Source: Xenorhabdus griffiniae (GTDB lineage Bacteria > Pseudomonadota > Gammaproteobacteria > Enterobacterales > Enterobacteriaceae). From it: a stretch of 64,000 nt of DNA. The stretch lies in NCBI RefSeq assembly GCF_001028135.1, contig NZ_LDNM01000053.1, forward strand, positions 29,303 to 93,302. The letters run 5' to 3'. The position numbers and the translations under genes are program-made. Under the pieces are notes generated by a model that saw nothing but the letters and a program-made list of their open reading frames with translations, made no database searches and had not been told where the DNA came from. Shown piece by piece: positions 9,198 through 19,124 of this stretch (position 1 is its first letter; each line of letters begins with the position of its first letter).

Positions 9198-10232
9198 TTA
9201 CTGCGGTTTAAATTCTAGTGTGAAACTCTTAAAATATTCATAAACCTCTCTGCTTGGTGGAGGTGGCATTTTTTTTGCCAAATTTGCGGCAGTAATTGCG
9301 GCTCGGCATAATGCCGGATCACCCGCCCCCGCTTTGATATCAATCAGTAATCCATCTGACGCCAGTTTTATGTTTAAATCACAAGTACGGCCGATATACA
9401 GGCTTGGATCACGAAAATTCTGCTGGATTGCAGCCTGAATCTGTCCCTTGTAATTGTTGATATCAGAATCCGAAGGACCGCTTTTCTTACCGCCACCTTT
9501 TCCTGCCGCAGTCGCTCCCCCCTGCTTAGGGGTATTAGACGTTAATCCACCTAACAGATCATTAACCGTTTGAGCTTGCTTTACGGCTTCTGCCTTGGCT
9601 TTTGCTTTAGCCTCTGCTTCTGCTTTAGCCACTGCTTCTGCCTTCGCCTTAGCTTCGGCTTCCGTTTTAGCTTTTGCCTCAGCCGCCGCTTTACGTTTTG
9701 CCGCCTCTTCCGCTTCTTTCTTCGCCTGAGCTTCCGCTTTCTGGCGGGCTTCCGCTTGCTCTTTTAGAATTCGTTCTTTTTCTGCCAGTGCTTTTGCCGC
9801 CGCTTCTTCTGCCTGCTTTTGGTCTTCGCGCGCTTTAGCGGCAGCAATCTCAGACTGTTTTTTCTGCGCTTCAGCTTCCTGCAATGCTTTAATTCGCTCT
9901 TCTTCAGCCGCTTTCAAGCGTTCCTGTTCTTCCGCCTGCTTTGCCCGCAATTCAGCCGCCTGTTGCTCAGCTTTTTTCTTCCGCTGTTGTTCAGCTAGCT
10001 GTGCATTGGCCTGTTGCTGTTGCTGCTGATTATATTGCTGAACGACCGCATTCGGATCAACCATAACAGCATCAATGACAGTACCGCTTTGTCCACCGCC
10101 TCCCATTTCTGTTTTTTGCACCCGAGAACCCCAAATCAGAAATCCGATCAGGATAATGTGCAATATTACCGAAATGATAATGGCCCGATTCAGCCTATTA
10201 TTTTGCTCGCTTGTCTTTCCCACGCTCGACAT
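9198..10232 (-). CDS. tolA: Tol-Pal system protein TolA
   Basis: 344 residues, somewhat shorter than the 421 of E. coli. One N-terminal membrane helix (about 17-36, IIISVILHIILIGFLIW) is followed by a long charged Ala/Lys/Glu helical domain (about 70-225). The globular domain III comes next, containing SLYIGRTCDLNIKLASDGL and ending FTLEFKPQ. TolA links the TolQR motor in the inner membrane to TolB and Pal at the outer membrane. The helical repeat gives a low-complexity DNA stretch (9560-10010). Confidence 0.95.
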   Translation of the reverse strand: MSSVGKTSEQNNRLNRAIIISVILHIILIGFLIWGSRVQKTEMGGGGQSGTVIDAVMVDPNAVVQQYNQQQQQQANAQLAEQQRKKKAEQQAAELRAKQAEEQERLKAAEEERIKALQEAEAQKKQSEIAAAKAREDQKQAEEAAAKALAEKERILKEQAEARQKAEAQAKKEAEEAAKRKAAAEAKAKTEAEAKAKAEAVAKAEAEAKAKAKAEAVKQAQTVNDLLGGLTSNTPKQGGATAAGKGGGKKSGPSDSDINNYKGQIQAAIQQNFRDPSLYIGRTCDLNIKLASDGLLIDIKAGAGDPALCRAAITAANLAKKMPPPPSREVYEYFKSFTLEFKPQ

Positions 10233-10258
10233 CCAGAAACTTTAAGTAACAACCGCTG

Positions 10259-10690
10259 TCAGGCGCCGATAGGCTGGGTCATTAAGCCCACCGATTTTAC
10301 ACCTGCCTGACGAAGCATATTCAACGCCTTGATAATTTCATCATAAGGAACTTCCTTAGAACCACCAATCAGGAAAATTGTTTTCGGATTGGCTTTCATC
10401 ACGGTTTGCGCTTCTGCAACGATTTGCTGTTCAGGTAACAATTCCAAACGCTCCTGATTAACAATCATGTTGTACTGCCCTACCCCAGAAACTTCCACAA
10501 TGACCGGCGGATTATCAGTGCTGGAAACGGTCTTTGAATCCACCGAATCAGGTAAATCAACTTCCACACTTTGCGTGATAATCGGTGCTGTTGCCATGAA
10601 AATAAGCAGTAATACCAGCAACACGTCCAGCAAGGGGACGATATTGATCTCGGATTTTAGCTCACGTCTGCGACTACGAGTGTGCGCCAT
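10259..10690 (-). CDS. tolR: Tol-Pal system protein TolR
   Basis: 143 residues, the usual length. A short cytoplasmic tail leads into a single membrane helix (about 17-37, IVPLLDVLLVLLLIFMATAP) carrying the conserved Asp needed for proton flow. The periplasmic domain ends SVGLMTQPI. TolR and TolQ form the proton-driven stator that energises TolA. It lies 24 bp after tolQ. Confidence 0.97.
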   Translation of the reverse strand: MAHTRSRRRELKSEINIVPLLDVLLVLLLIFMATAPIITQSVEVDLPDSVDSKTVSSTDNPPVIVEVSGVGQYNMIVNQERLELLPEQQIVAEAQTVMKANPKTIFLIGGSKEVPYDEIIKALNMLRQAGVKSVGLMTQPIGA

Positions 10691-10714
10691 TCGCTGATTT
10701 CCCCTTACGATTTA

Positions 10715-11404
10715 TTACGACTTATTAGTATTGGAAGCAAAAGCCTGACGATGCAGGATAGCCAGGAATTCTTCCATAAAGTTATCGTAAACTTGTTCTA
10801 GTTTGTTAACCCGCTGGTTCAGGCGGTTATAGGCCATCACCGCAGGAATGGCCGCAAACAGGCCGATAGCTGTTGCAATCAAAGCTTCAGCAATCCCCGG
10901 CGCAACCATTTGCAGGGTTGCCTGTTTAACCGCTCCCAACGCAATAAAGGCATGCATGATCCCCCAAACCGTACCAAACAACCCAATATAAGGGCTGATA
11001 GAACCTACCGTACCCAGAAATGGAATATGATTTTCCAATACTTCCAATTCACGATTTAGTGAAATCCGCATGGCACGGGAGGTTCCTGTGATAACAGCTT
11101 CCGGAACAGGGTTATTTGCCTGATGTAAACGAGCAAATTCTTTAAACCCGGAATGGAATATCTGCTCAGTGCCACTTAACGAATCACGGCGTGACTGACT
11201 TTCTTTGTAAAGGCGAGATAATTCAATACCAGACCAAAATTTATCTTCAAATGCTTCTGCCTCACGGCTTGCGGCATTCAGGATTTTTGTTCGTTGAATA
11301 ATGATTGCCCAAGAGACGATAGAAAAGCCAATCAGAATCAGCATGATCAGCTGCACTAAGAAACCTGCCTTAAGAAATAAATCAAGGATGTTCATGTCAG
11401 TCAC
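10715..11404 (-). CDS. tolQ: Tol-Pal system proton channel protein TolQ
   Basis: 229 residues, near identical to E. coli TolQ. Three membrane segments are visible: about 18-38, around 135-160 ([20 protein letters not shown]), and about 170-195. Member of the MotA/TolQ/ExbB proton channel family. Its start overlaps the ybgC stop by four bases (ATGA), indicating translational coupling. Confidence 0.97.
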   Translation of the reverse strand: MTDMNILDLFLKAGFLVQLIMLILIGFSIVSWAIIIQRTKILNAASREAEAFEDKFWSGIELSRLYKESQSRRDSLSGTEQIFHSGFKEFARLHQANNPVPEAVITGTSRAMRISLNRELEVLENHIPFLGTVGSISPYIGLFGTVWGIMHAFIALGAVKQATLQMVAPGIAEALIATAIGLFAAIPAVMAYNRLNQRVNKLEQVYDNFMEEFLAILHRQAFASNTNKS

Positions 11405-11805
11405 TGCTTAAACTCCGCGACAATAGACTTTGGAAGCGCAATCGGCTTCATTTGAGATGAATTCACGTAGACAACAAGGCATTCTGCACTGCTGACAACT
11501 ACGCCATTACAATCAACAATTCGTTGAATAAATGTCAGAGAAGCACCACGGATATTCGTAACTTCGCTTTCAACAAACAGTTGGTCATCCAGTTTTGCTG
11601 GTTTCCGGTAGTCAATCGTCATACGACTAACAACAAAGCCAACTTGTTCATCTAGCATAGTCTGTTGCTGGAAACCTTTTTCCCGCAACATCTCTGTACG
11701 CGCTCTTTCGTAAAAACCCAAATACCGAGCGTGATAAACCACACCACTAGCATCTGTGTCTTCGTAGTAAACACGGATAGGCCAACGGAATAACATATTA
11801 CTCAT
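11401..11805 (-). CDS. ybgC: YbgC, acyl-CoA thioesterase of the tol-pal operon
   Basis: 134 residues with a single hot-dog fold and the 4-hydroxybenzoyl-CoA thioesterase signature [17 protein letters not shown], whose Asp is catalytic. It hydrolyses acyl-CoA or acyl-ACP thioesters in the cytoplasm and is usually the first gene of the tol-pal operon, as here. The operon promoter should lie in 11806-11876, before the cyd terminator. Confidence 0.95.
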   Translation of the reverse strand: MSNMLFRWPIRVYYEDTDASGVVYHARYLGFYERARTEMLREKGFQQQTMLDEQVGFVVSRMTIDYRKPAKLDDQLFVESEVTNIRGASLTFIQRIVDCNGVVVSSAECLVVYVNSSQMKPIALPKSIVAEFKQ

Positions 11806-11876
11806 ATAATCCTAATTAGGCGAATTGACGCTGTCACTATACTTAAGACAATAGCGCTTTGGAATGACCTGTCAGT

Positions 11877-11907
11877 AAAAAAAATTTATAGGCCGATGGC
11901 CTATAAA
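11877..11907 (-). terminator. Intrinsic terminator of the cyd operon
   Basis: A 10-bp perfect stem (TTTATAGGCC / GGCCTATAAA) with a 3-nt loop, followed on the minus strand by a run of eight T. It sits 12 bp after the ybgE stop and separates cydABX-ybgE from the tol operon. Confidence 0.92.
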
Positions 11908-11919
11908 ATTACAATTAGT

Positions 11920-12207
11920 TTACTTAAAGAAATGATATAAGCCAAAAAGAAGAATGAAAAATGCAGGTAACGGATGAAAAAATAATCGCCAAATAATACG
12001 GTTAGGATAAAAACCAACACCAAAAGTAACGCCAGAACAAACTGTCCAGATCAATAAAATACCTTGCCATATTTGTAGTGAACTGGTATTGGCGGCAAAA
12101 CGTACAGGGTTCCAAAACACGCATGCAGCAAGTGTTAAGGCGATAATGAGGATAAGAGCCCTCACCAGGCTCTTATCCATAAGTTGGTAGCATTTATCAG
12201 CCAACAT
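11920..12207 (-). CDS. ybgE: Cyd operon protein YbgE
   Basis: 95 residues with three hydrophobic helices (about 15-32, 45-65, 72-92). Matches the YbgE family found next to cydABX, a small inner-membrane protein of unproven role in cytochrome bd assembly or function. Its ATG overlaps the cydX stop (TAATG). Confidence 0.88.
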   Translation of the reverse strand: MLADKCYQLMDKSLVRALILIIALTLAACVFWNPVRFAANTSSLQIWQGILLIWTVCSGVTFGVGFYPNRIIWRLFFHPLPAFFILLFGLYHFFK

Positions 12208-12323
12208 TATTTTTTGTCACTCTCAGAAGCGTTCTGTGATTCGCTATGCTCAAGTGCCAAAGCAGCAATGATAGCAAAGCTACAAGCTAAGAGCGTTCCG
12301 AGAATCCAAGCAAAATACCACAT
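12207..12323 (-). CDS. cydX: Cytochrome bd-I oxidase small subunit CydX
   Basis: A 38-residue membrane peptide beginning MWYFAWILGT, with a Glu (E25) just after the helix in LALEH, as in E. coli CydX (37 residues). CydX stabilises the haems in cytochrome bd. Found 11 bp after cydB and joined to ybgE by a TAATG overlap. Confidence 0.93.
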   Translation of the reverse strand: MWYFAWILGTLLACSFAIIAALALEHSESQNASESDKK

Positions 12324-12334
12324 GCCTATGCTCC

Positions 12335-13474
12335 TTAGTACAGTGAGTGTTTGTTGTTATCAATGTAGTTCTTATCCAAACGCCCGAAGGTTTTGTAATA
12401 ACACCAAATGGTGTAAGACAGAACAATAGGAACGAAGATAAGTGCAACAACGAACATAATTTGCAACGTCCACTGACTGGATGTCGCATCCCACATAGTC
12501 AGGCTGACATTCGGGTCAATGCTTGACGGCATCACGAACGGGAACATAGCAATCCCTGAAGTCAGGATAATGCAAGCCACTGTCAGTGATGAAAACAAGA
12601 ATGCCCAGGCACCTTTATTCATCCAGGTAGCCAGCATAGTCAGCAAAGGAAGAAGCACACCCAGCACAGGTATTGCCCACAGAATCGGATAGTGATTGAA
12701 GTTGATCAGCCATGCACCAGCCTGCTGGATAACTTCTTTATGTAACGGATTCGATGCGCCATTCACATCCAGCCCACCCGTGACAACATAACCATCAATG
12801 CCATAAATCAGCCATATCCCAGCCAACAGGAATGCAATTGCCGTTATCGCTGCACAAACATGGGTTGCGGTACGGGAACGCAGATGCAGCTCGCCTGTTG
12901 TACGCATTTGCAGATACGTTGCGCCTTGCGTCACAATCATCATCAGGCTAATCACCCCAGCCAGCAAGCCGTAGGGATTCAGCAATCCAAAGAATGAACC
13001 TTCATAGGAGACACGCAGGTAAGAATCAACCGCCAGCGGTACGCCTTGCAGCAAGTTACCAAATGCCACCCCGATAACCAATGCAGGTACGAAGCTACCA
13101 ATAGTCAGCCCCCAATCCCACATATTACGCCATTTTCTGTTTTCCAGTTTCGAACGGTAATCAAAGCCAACCGGACGGAAAAACAGGGCTGCCAAGACCA
13201 GAATCATTGCCACATAGAAACCAGAGAAAGCGGCGGCATATACCATCGGCCATGCGGCAAACAGGGCACCACCCGCAGTAATTAACCAAACCTGGTTACC
13301 ATCCCAATGTGGGGCAACTGAGTTAATCATGATACGGCGTTCAGTATCATTTTTACCAATGATCCGCAGCAGGACACCTACTCCCATATCGAAACCATCA
13401 GTCACTGTGAAACCGATCAGTAACACACCAATCAGCAGCCACCATATAAATCGTAATACATCATAATCAAGCAT
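12335..13474 (-). CDS. cydB: Cytochrome bd-I ubiquinol oxidase subunit II
   Basis: 379 residues, the E. coli length, with about nine membrane helices and the family start MLDYDVLRFIWWLLIGVLLI. CydB pairs with CydA in the inner-membrane quinol oxidase that reduces oxygen at low concentration without pumping protons. Located 14 bp downstream of cydA. Confidence 0.97.
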   Translation of the reverse strand: MLDYDVLRFIWWLLIGVLLIGFTVTDGFDMGVGVLLRIIGKNDTERRIMINSVAPHWDGNQVWLITAGGALFAAWPMVYAAAFSGFYVAMILVLAALFFRPVGFDYRSKLENRKWRNMWDWGLTIGSFVPALVIGVAFGNLLQGVPLAVDSYLRVSYEGSFFGLLNPYGLLAGVISLMMIVTQGATYLQMRTTGELHLRSRTATHVCAAITAIAFLLAGIWLIYGIDGYVVTGGLDVNGASNPLHKEVIQQAGAWLINFNHYPILWAIPVLGVLLPLLTMLATWMNKGAWAFLFSSLTVACIILTSGIAMFPFVMPSSIDPNVSLTMWDATSSQWTLQIMFVVALIFVPIVLSYTIWCYYKTFGRLDKNYIDNNKHSLY

Positions 13475-13488
13475 AAGTGGACTCCTGC

Positions 13489-15060
13489 TTACTCAATATT
13501 ATTCGCTGAAGACGCGGTTTTTTGTTCAAAATGGTAACGACCGGTCTTAAGGCTGCTTGGGCCAAGACGGGCAAATTTGAACATCAAGAACATCTCTGCG
13601 ATCAAGAACAAAGTGTACAGACCACAAATCAGCACCATTGAGAAAATCAGATCGCCGACACTGCGTGTTGACGCCGCGACAGCCGTTGGCAACACTTCAC
13701 CAATCGCCCACGGCTGACGGCCATATTCTGCGACAAACCAACCGGCCTCAACGGCAATCCAGGGCAATGGAATGCTGAACAGTGCAGCACGCAGCAGCCA
13801 CTTATGTTGACCGATACGGTTACGGAGAACGCTCAGGAACGACAGACCGATAACCAGCAGCATAATAAAGCCCGCAGCAACCATAATACGGAATGCAAAG
13901 TAGAGCGGTGCTACGCGTGGGATAGAGTCTTTCGCCGCGGCTTTAATTTGCACTTCTGTTGCATCAGTTACGTTTTGGGTATAACGCTTTACGAGCATGC
14001 CATAGCCGAGATCTTTCTTACTTTCATTGAATGCACTGCGAACACTTGGATCAACATTACCTGCACGCAGTTCTTCCAGTAATTGATAGGCCTTAATACC
14101 GTTACGGATACGCTGCTCATGCTGGCTCATCAAATCACGCAGACCAACGACCGGTGTATCTGTAGAGCGGGTAGCAATCAGACCTAAAACGTAAGGAATT
14201 TGGATGGAATATTTATTTTCCATTTTGTCCTGATCAGGAAGGCCAATCAACGTGAATGAAGCCGGGGGTGGCTGGGTTTCCCACTCTGCTTCAATAGCTG
14301 CCAATTTGGTTTTCTGCACGTCCCCCATTTCATATCCAGATTCATCACCCAGAACAATGACGGACAGTACCGCAGCCATACCAAAACTTGCTGCAATAGC
14401 AAAAGAACGTTTGGCAAACCCTAAGTCGTGCCCTTTGAGCAGATAGTAAGAACTGATACCCAGTACAAAAACGGCACCTGTGACATAACCGGCTGCAACA
14501 GTGTGAACAAATTTCACCTGAGCAACTGGGTTAAGTACCAGTTCGCTGAAGCTCACCATTTCCATGCGCATGGTTTCGAAGTTAAAGTCAGACGCAATCG
14601 GGTTTTGCATCCAACCATTCGCAATCAGGATCCACAATGCAGAGAAGTTAGAACCTAATGCAACCAGCCAGGTAACCGCCAAGTGTTGTTTCTTACTCAA
14701 TCGATCCCACCCGAAGAAAAACAGACCAACGAATGTGGATTCGAGGAAGAATGCCATCAGACCTTCGATGGCCAGAGGCGCACCGAAAATATCACCAACA
14801 TAATGTGAGAAATATGACCAGTTGGTTCCGAACTGGAACTCCATGGTCAAGCCCGTTGCGACACCCAAGGCAAAGTTAATACCAAATAACTTACCCCAGA
14901 ATTTTGTCATATCTTTATAGATTTGTTTGCCAGAAAGGACATATACCGTTTCCATGATCGCAAGCAAAAACGCCATACCAAGCGTTAATGGGACGAACAG
15001 AAAATGGTACATAGCAGTTAAGGCAAACTGTAATCGTGACAGTTCGACAATATCAAACAT
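13489..15060 (-). CDS. cydA: Cytochrome bd-I ubiquinol oxidase subunit I
   Basis: 523 residues (E. coli 522). Carries the haem ligands, with His19 in [13 protein letters not shown], and the quinol-binding Q-loop around [16 protein letters not shown]. It oxidises ubiquinol and holds haems b558, b595 and d. First gene of cydABX-ybgE. A long leader of about 640 bp upstream contains an FNR-type site, consistent with oxygen-responsive control. Confidence 0.97.
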   Translation of the reverse strand: MFDIVELSRLQFALTAMYHFLFVPLTLGMAFLLAIMETVYVLSGKQIYKDMTKFWGKLFGINFALGVATGLTMEFQFGTNWSYFSHYVGDIFGAPLAIEGLMAFFLESTFVGLFFFGWDRLSKKQHLAVTWLVALGSNFSALWILIANGWMQNPIASDFNFETMRMEMVSFSELVLNPVAQVKFVHTVAAGYVTGAVFVLGISSYYLLKGHDLGFAKRSFAIAASFGMAAVLSVIVLGDESGYEMGDVQKTKLAAIEAEWETQPPPASFTLIGLPDQDKMENKYSIQIPYVLGLIATRSTDTPVVGLRDLMSQHEQRIRNGIKAYQLLEELRAGNVDPSVRSAFNESKKDLGYGMLVKRYTQNVTDATEVQIKAAAKDSIPRVAPLYFAFRIMVAAGFIMLLVIGLSFLSVLRNRIGQHKWLLRAALFSIPLPWIAVEAGWFVAEYGRQPWAIGEVLPTAVAASTRSVGDLIFSMVLICGLYTLFLIAEMFLMFKFARLGPSSLKTGRYHFEQKTASSANNIE

Positions 15061-15359
15061 CTTGACTCCTTGCTCCTAGCAGGAAGACACCGACTTGCGG
15101 CAACCCGACTTCGTAAAACGAAAGTCTCGTAACTACCAGCAATAAATGCCTCAAACACAACAATGAATTATTACAAAATCAAAAAATCAATAGATACCAC
15201 AATAATATTACGCCTATATTCACATACAATAAATATCTTTTACGTGACTCAGCTTAGAATTCTGAATATAGATCAACAATATCATACATTCTCAGATTAA
15301 TACCTATATATACTAGATCAATTTAATCAAGTTTAGCGAATACAATCCAGAGTAATAAA

Positions 15360-15373
15360 TTGATTTTAGTCAA
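15360..15373. promoter_or_regulatory. Candidate FNR site upstream of cydA
   Basis: TTGAT-TTTA-GTCAA matches the FNR consensus TTGAT-N4-ATCAA at 9 of 10 positions. It lies about 300 bp before the cydA ATG, roughly where the main E. coli cydA promoter lies. A neighbouring gene cannot claim it, since sucD only ends at this gap. Confidence 0.55.
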
Positions 15374-15649
15374 TTTTTTTCTTATTTTGTTAATCTTTAC
15401 AGCTATTATTTCATTATGGTTTACTTGATGTTAATAAGTTGTTATTTGCAATGACTGTAATTTATTTTTTGCTGTAAAATGCATTAGAAAATTAACTTTT
15501 CCTTTTCATTCTTTAAAGAATATATTTTTTCGATATTTCCAATTTAATTAATAAAATAAATAGATTTTACTAAAATCCAGTTCAATTAAATTGAAAAACA
15601 ACTGATCTTATAAATGAACTAACCCATTGTTAATATTATAAATAAAATA

Positions 15650-15677
15650 AAAGGCTACCCTAAAGTAGCCTTTTTCT
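15650..15677 (-). terminator. Intrinsic terminator of the sdh-suc operon
   Basis: The stem GGCTAC / GTAGCC is extended by A/T pairs, with a 6-nt loop. On the minus strand it is followed by TTTTATTTTATTT. It lies 27 bp beyond the sucD stop. Confidence 0.88.
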
Positions 15678-15703
15678 ATAAAAAAGAGTTTATTTTATGC
15701 TGC

Positions 15704-16573
15704 TTATGCCAATAACGCTTTTACAGCATCGCCAATGTCTGCCAGGCTACGCACCGTCTTCACGCCTGCAGCTTCCAGAGCAGCAAATTTCTCGTCTGCT
15801 GTCCCTTTACCCCCTGCGATAATCGCTCCGGCATGGCCCATCCGCTTACCTTTCGGTGCAGTTACACCCGCAATATAAGCAACAACCGGTTTAGTCACAT
15901 GTTCTTTGATATAAGCCGCAGCTTCTTCTTCGGCTGTACCACCAATTTCACCAATCATGACAATCGCTTCTGTCTGTGGATCTTGCTGGAACAGTTGCAG
16001 AATATCAATGAAGTTCGAACCCGGGATCGGGTCACCACCGATACCAACACAGGTAGATTGCCCTAAACCAGCATCTGTGGTCTGTTTAACCGCTTCATAA
16101 GTCAGTGTGCCTGAACGGGAAACAATGCCCACTTTACCTGACTTATGAATATGACCAGGCATAATGCCAATCTTACACTCATCAGGTGTAATGACACCCG
16201 GACAGTTAGGACCAATCATACGAACACCGGCTTGATCCAGTTTTTCCTTAACGGTCAACATATCGAGTGTTGGGATGCCTTCTGTAATAGTGATGATCAG
16301 TTCAATCCCCGCATCAATCGCTTCCAAAATGGAGTCTTTACAGAATGGGGCCGGAACGTAAATTACAGAAGCGGTTGCCCCCGTGGCTTCAACGGCTTCA
16401 CGTACGGTGTTGAATACAGGTAATCCTAAATGCTCAGTGCCACCTTTACCCGGTGTTACGCCACCCACCATTTGAGTACCGTAGGCTATCGCCTGTTCGG
16501 AGTGAAAAGTACCCTGGCTACCAGTAAAACCCTGACAAATCACTTTGGTGTTTTTATCGATTAAAATAGACAT
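15704..16573 (-). CDS. sucD: Succinyl-CoA synthetase alpha subunit
   Basis: 289 residues, as in E. coli. N-terminal CoA-binding Rossmann domain ([19 protein letters not shown]) and the phosphohistidine loop [17 protein letters not shown]. With SucC it converts succinyl-CoA to succinate with ATP formation. Its ATG overlaps the last base of the sucC stop. Confidence 0.98.
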   Translation of the reverse strand: MSILIDKNTKVICQGFTGSQGTFHSEQAIAYGTQMVGGVTPGKGGTEHLGLPVFNTVREAVEATGATASVIYVPAPFCKDSILEAIDAGIELIITITEGIPTLDMLTVKEKLDQAGVRMIGPNCPGVITPDECKIGIMPGHIHKSGKVGIVSRSGTLTYEAVKQTTDAGLGQSTCVGIGGDPIPGSNFIDILQLFQQDPQTEAIVMIGEIGGTAEEEAAAYIKEHVTKPVVAYIAGVTAPKGKRMGHAGAIIAGGKGTADEKFAALEAAGVKTVRSLADIGDAVKALLA

Positions 16574-17739
16574 TATTTATTCTCCGCTGCTGCGACTGCC
16601 TGTTTAGCTGCGTCTGTCAAACTGGTCGCTGCAATGATGTTCAAACCACTATCCGCCAGTTTTTTAGCACCCAGTTCAGCATTGTTTCCTTCCAGACGAA
16701 CGACTACTGGTACGTTAACACCCACTTCTTCCACCGCACCAATAATGCCGTCAGCGATCAAATCACAGCGGACGATACCACCAAAGATATTAACTAAAAC
16801 AGCCTTAACATTTTCATCTGACAAGATGATCTTGAATGCTTCGGTAACACGCTCTTTTGTTGCACCACCACCTACATCAAGGAAATTTGCCGGCGCACCA
16901 CCGTGCAGTTTGACAATGTCCATCGTTCCCATTGCCAGACCTGCACCATTCACCATACAACCAATATTGCCATCCAGTGCAACATAGTTCAGTTCCCACT
17001 GTGCAGCCTGAGCTTCACGTAGATCTTCCTGTGAAGGATCGTGCATTTCACGCAGTTCAGCCTGACGGAACATAGCATTACCATCAGCGCTCAATTTTCC
17101 ATCCAAACAAACCAGATCACCTTGCGTTGTGATCACCAGAGGGTTGATTTCAACTAATGCCAAATCACGCTCTAAGAACAGGTTAGCCAATCCCAAGAAA
17201 ATCTTGGTGAATTGACCAACTTGTTTACCCGTCAAACCAAGTTTGAATGCCAATTCACGGCCTTGATACGGCATAGGGCCAGAGAGTGGGTCGATAATGG
17301 CTTTATGAATGAGTTCGGGCGTTTCTTCCGCCACTTTTTCTATTTCGACGCCACCTTCAGTAGAAGCCATGAACACTACACGTCGTGTACCGCGGTCAAC
17401 AACAGCCCCGAGATACAGCTCCTTGGCAATATCAGTTGCCCCTTCCACCAAGATCTGATGAACAGGTTGCCCCTGCGCATCTGTCTGGTAAGTTACCAGT
17501 CGTTTACCCAGCCATTGTTCAGCAAAAGTGCGGATATCTTCCTTACTGTTGACGACTTTCACGCCACCAGCCTTACCGCGGCCACCTGCATGAACCTGAC
17601 ATTTAACGACCCAAGGGCCTGAACCAATCTTGGATGCTGCTTCTTCTGCTTCGCGCGGTGTGGTACAAGCATAGCCAGCAGGTGCTGGTAAACCATACCG
17701 TGCAAAAAGTTGTTTTGCCTGATACTCGTGTAAATTCAT
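16573..17739 (-). CDS. sucC: Succinyl-CoA synthetase beta subunit
   Basis: 388 residues, the standard length. ATP-grasp nucleotide-binding domain at the N-terminus ([20 protein letters not shown], then [18 protein letters not shown]) and a C-terminal ligase domain with the [15 protein letters not shown] motif. Partner of SucD in the TCA cycle. It starts 159 bp after sucB. Confidence 0.98.
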   Translation of the reverse strand: MNLHEYQAKQLFARYGLPAPAGYACTTPREAEEAASKIGSGPWVVKCQVHAGGRGKAGGVKVVNSKEDIRTFAEQWLGKRLVTYQTDAQGQPVHQILVEGATDIAKELYLGAVVDRGTRRVVFMASTEGGVEIEKVAEETPELIHKAIIDPLSGPMPYQGRELAFKLGLTGKQVGQFTKIFLGLANLFLERDLALVEINPLVITTQGDLVCLDGKLSADGNAMFRQAELREMHDPSQEDLREAQAAQWELNYVALDGNIGCMVNGAGLAMGTMDIVKLHGGAPANFLDVGGGATKERVTEAFKIILSDENVKAVLVNIFGGIVRCDLIADGIIGAVEEVGVNVPVVVRLEGNNAELGAKKLADSGLNIIAATSLTDAAKQAVAAAENK

Positions 17740-17805
17740 GATGTTCTATCCATAATTTAATTTAAGAAAGGTAAATTACCTTCTATTTTGTTGCTCTGGA
17801 TATGA

Positions 17806-17825
17806 CCAGCCCCAAGGGGGCTGGC
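17806..17825 (-). other. Strong hairpin in the sucB-sucC gap
   Basis: The 8-bp GC-rich stem CCAGCCCC / GGGGCTGG has a 4-nt or smaller loop and lies mid-gap. No T-run follows, so it is more likely an mRNA-processing or stability element that tunes sucAB versus sucCD than a terminator. Confidence 0.5.
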
Positions 17826-17898
17826 CTGCATATATTTTTACATCAGCGTCGTACTACTTCAGACTTGGCGGAGTTAACACTCTCCGCCGATAGTGATG

Positions 17899-19110
17899 CT
17901 ATACATCCAGCAACAAACGTGTTGGATCTTCCAGCATTTCTTTGATGGTCACCAGGAAACCGACTGACTCACGACCGTCAATCAGACGGTGGTCATAGGA
18001 CAGTGCCAGGTACATCATCGGAAGGATCTCAACCTGACCATTTACTGCCATTGGACGATCTTTAATGGCATGCATACCAAGGATCGCGCTTTGTGGTGGG
18101 TTAATGATCGGGGTGGACATCAGGGAACCGAAAACACCACCGTTGGTAATGGTGAAATTACCGCCTGTGAGTTCTTCAACCGTCAGTTTACCGTCGCGGC
18201 CTTTGATAGCCAGCTCTTTGATGCTTTTCTCAATGTCAGCCATGTTCAATGCATCTGCATCGCGCAATACGGGTGTAACCAGACCACGTGGTGTAGATAC
18301 AGCAATACTGATATCAAAATAGTTATGGTAAACCACATCTGTGCCATCAATGGAAGCGTTCACTTCTGGATAGCGTTTCAACGCTTCAACAACCGCTTTC
18401 ACATAGAAAGACATGAAGCCCAGACGTACACCATGGCGTTTTTCAAATGCATCGCCATATTGCTTGCGCAATTCCTGAATTGGCTTCATGTTGACTTCAT
18501 TGAAAGTCGTCAGCATTGCCGTATTGTTCTTCGCTTCAAGCAAACGTTCTGCAACACGCTTACGCAAACGCGTCATTGGGACACGTTTTTCACTGCGGTG
18601 TGGCAATAAGGATGGCTGTTCAGCAGATGCAGCGGGCTTATCACTCTCTTTTTTATTCGCAGCGACATATTTTTCGATATCTTCACGGACAATGCGGCCA
18701 CCAACGCCACTGCCTTTAATGGCAGCAGGATCTAAATCATGCTCTGCAATCAGACGACGAACAGCAGGGCTTAGTGCATCGTTGCTTTCTTCTTCCAAAG
18801 ATGCAGTCTGACGCTGCGCTGGCGTTGCCTCTGTTTTGGCTTTAACTTCGGCAGGTATCCCCGTGCTGTCACCTAAACGGATACGACCTAACAGTTGTTT
18901 GGACAGAACAGTGGCGCCCTCTTCTTCCAAAATGGCTTCCAAAACACCTGCTTCACTTGCTGGCACTTCCAGAACAACTTTATCCGTTTCAATCTCAACC
19001 AGCACTTCATCACGCTCTATGGTGTCACCGGGTTTTTTATGCCACGTTGCCACAGTGGCATCTGCAACAGATTCAGGAAGGTCTGGAACCAGAATTTCTA
19101 CGCTACTCAT
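17899..19110 (-). CDS. sucB: Dihydrolipoyl succinyltransferase (E2 of 2-oxoglutarate dehydrogenase)
   Basis: 403 residues. A single lipoyl domain with the modified Lys44 in [10 protein letters not shown], then a peripheral subunit-binding domain (about 110-150, [20 protein letters not shown]). The catalytic acyltransferase core ends with the [11 protein letters not shown] active-site motif. It transfers the succinyl group to CoA in the 2-oxoglutarate dehydrogenase complex. 14 bp after sucA. Confidence 0.98.
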   Translation of the reverse strand: MSSVEILVPDLPESVADATVATWHKKPGDTIERDEVLVEIETDKVVLEVPASEAGVLEAILEEEGATVLSKQLLGRIRLGDSTGIPAEVKAKTEATPAQRQTASLEEESNDALSPAVRRLIAEHDLDPAAIKGSGVGGRIVREDIEKYVAANKKESDKPAASAEQPSLLPHRSEKRVPMTRLRKRVAERLLEAKNNTAMLTTFNEVNMKPIQELRKQYGDAFEKRHGVRLGFMSFYVKAVVEALKRYPEVNASIDGTDVVYHNYFDISIAVSTPRGLVTPVLRDADALNMADIEKSIKELAIKGRDGKLTVEELTGGNFTITNGGVFGSLMSTPIINPPQSAILGMHAIKDRPMAVNGQVEILPMMYLALSYDHRLIDGRESVGFLVTIKEMLEDPTRLLLDV

Positions 19111-19124
19111 TTTCTATCCTTAAT

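Larger units (their letters stand above)
15061..15703 (-). promoter_or_regulatory. cydA upstream region (643 bp, no gene)
   Basis: This gap holds no credible gene. It is very AT-rich and contains the suc operon terminator at its right end and an FNR-like site near the middle. E. coli cydA also has a long promoter region with FNR and ArcA control. I could not place the -10/-35 elements with confidence among the many AT tracts. Confidence 0.6.
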
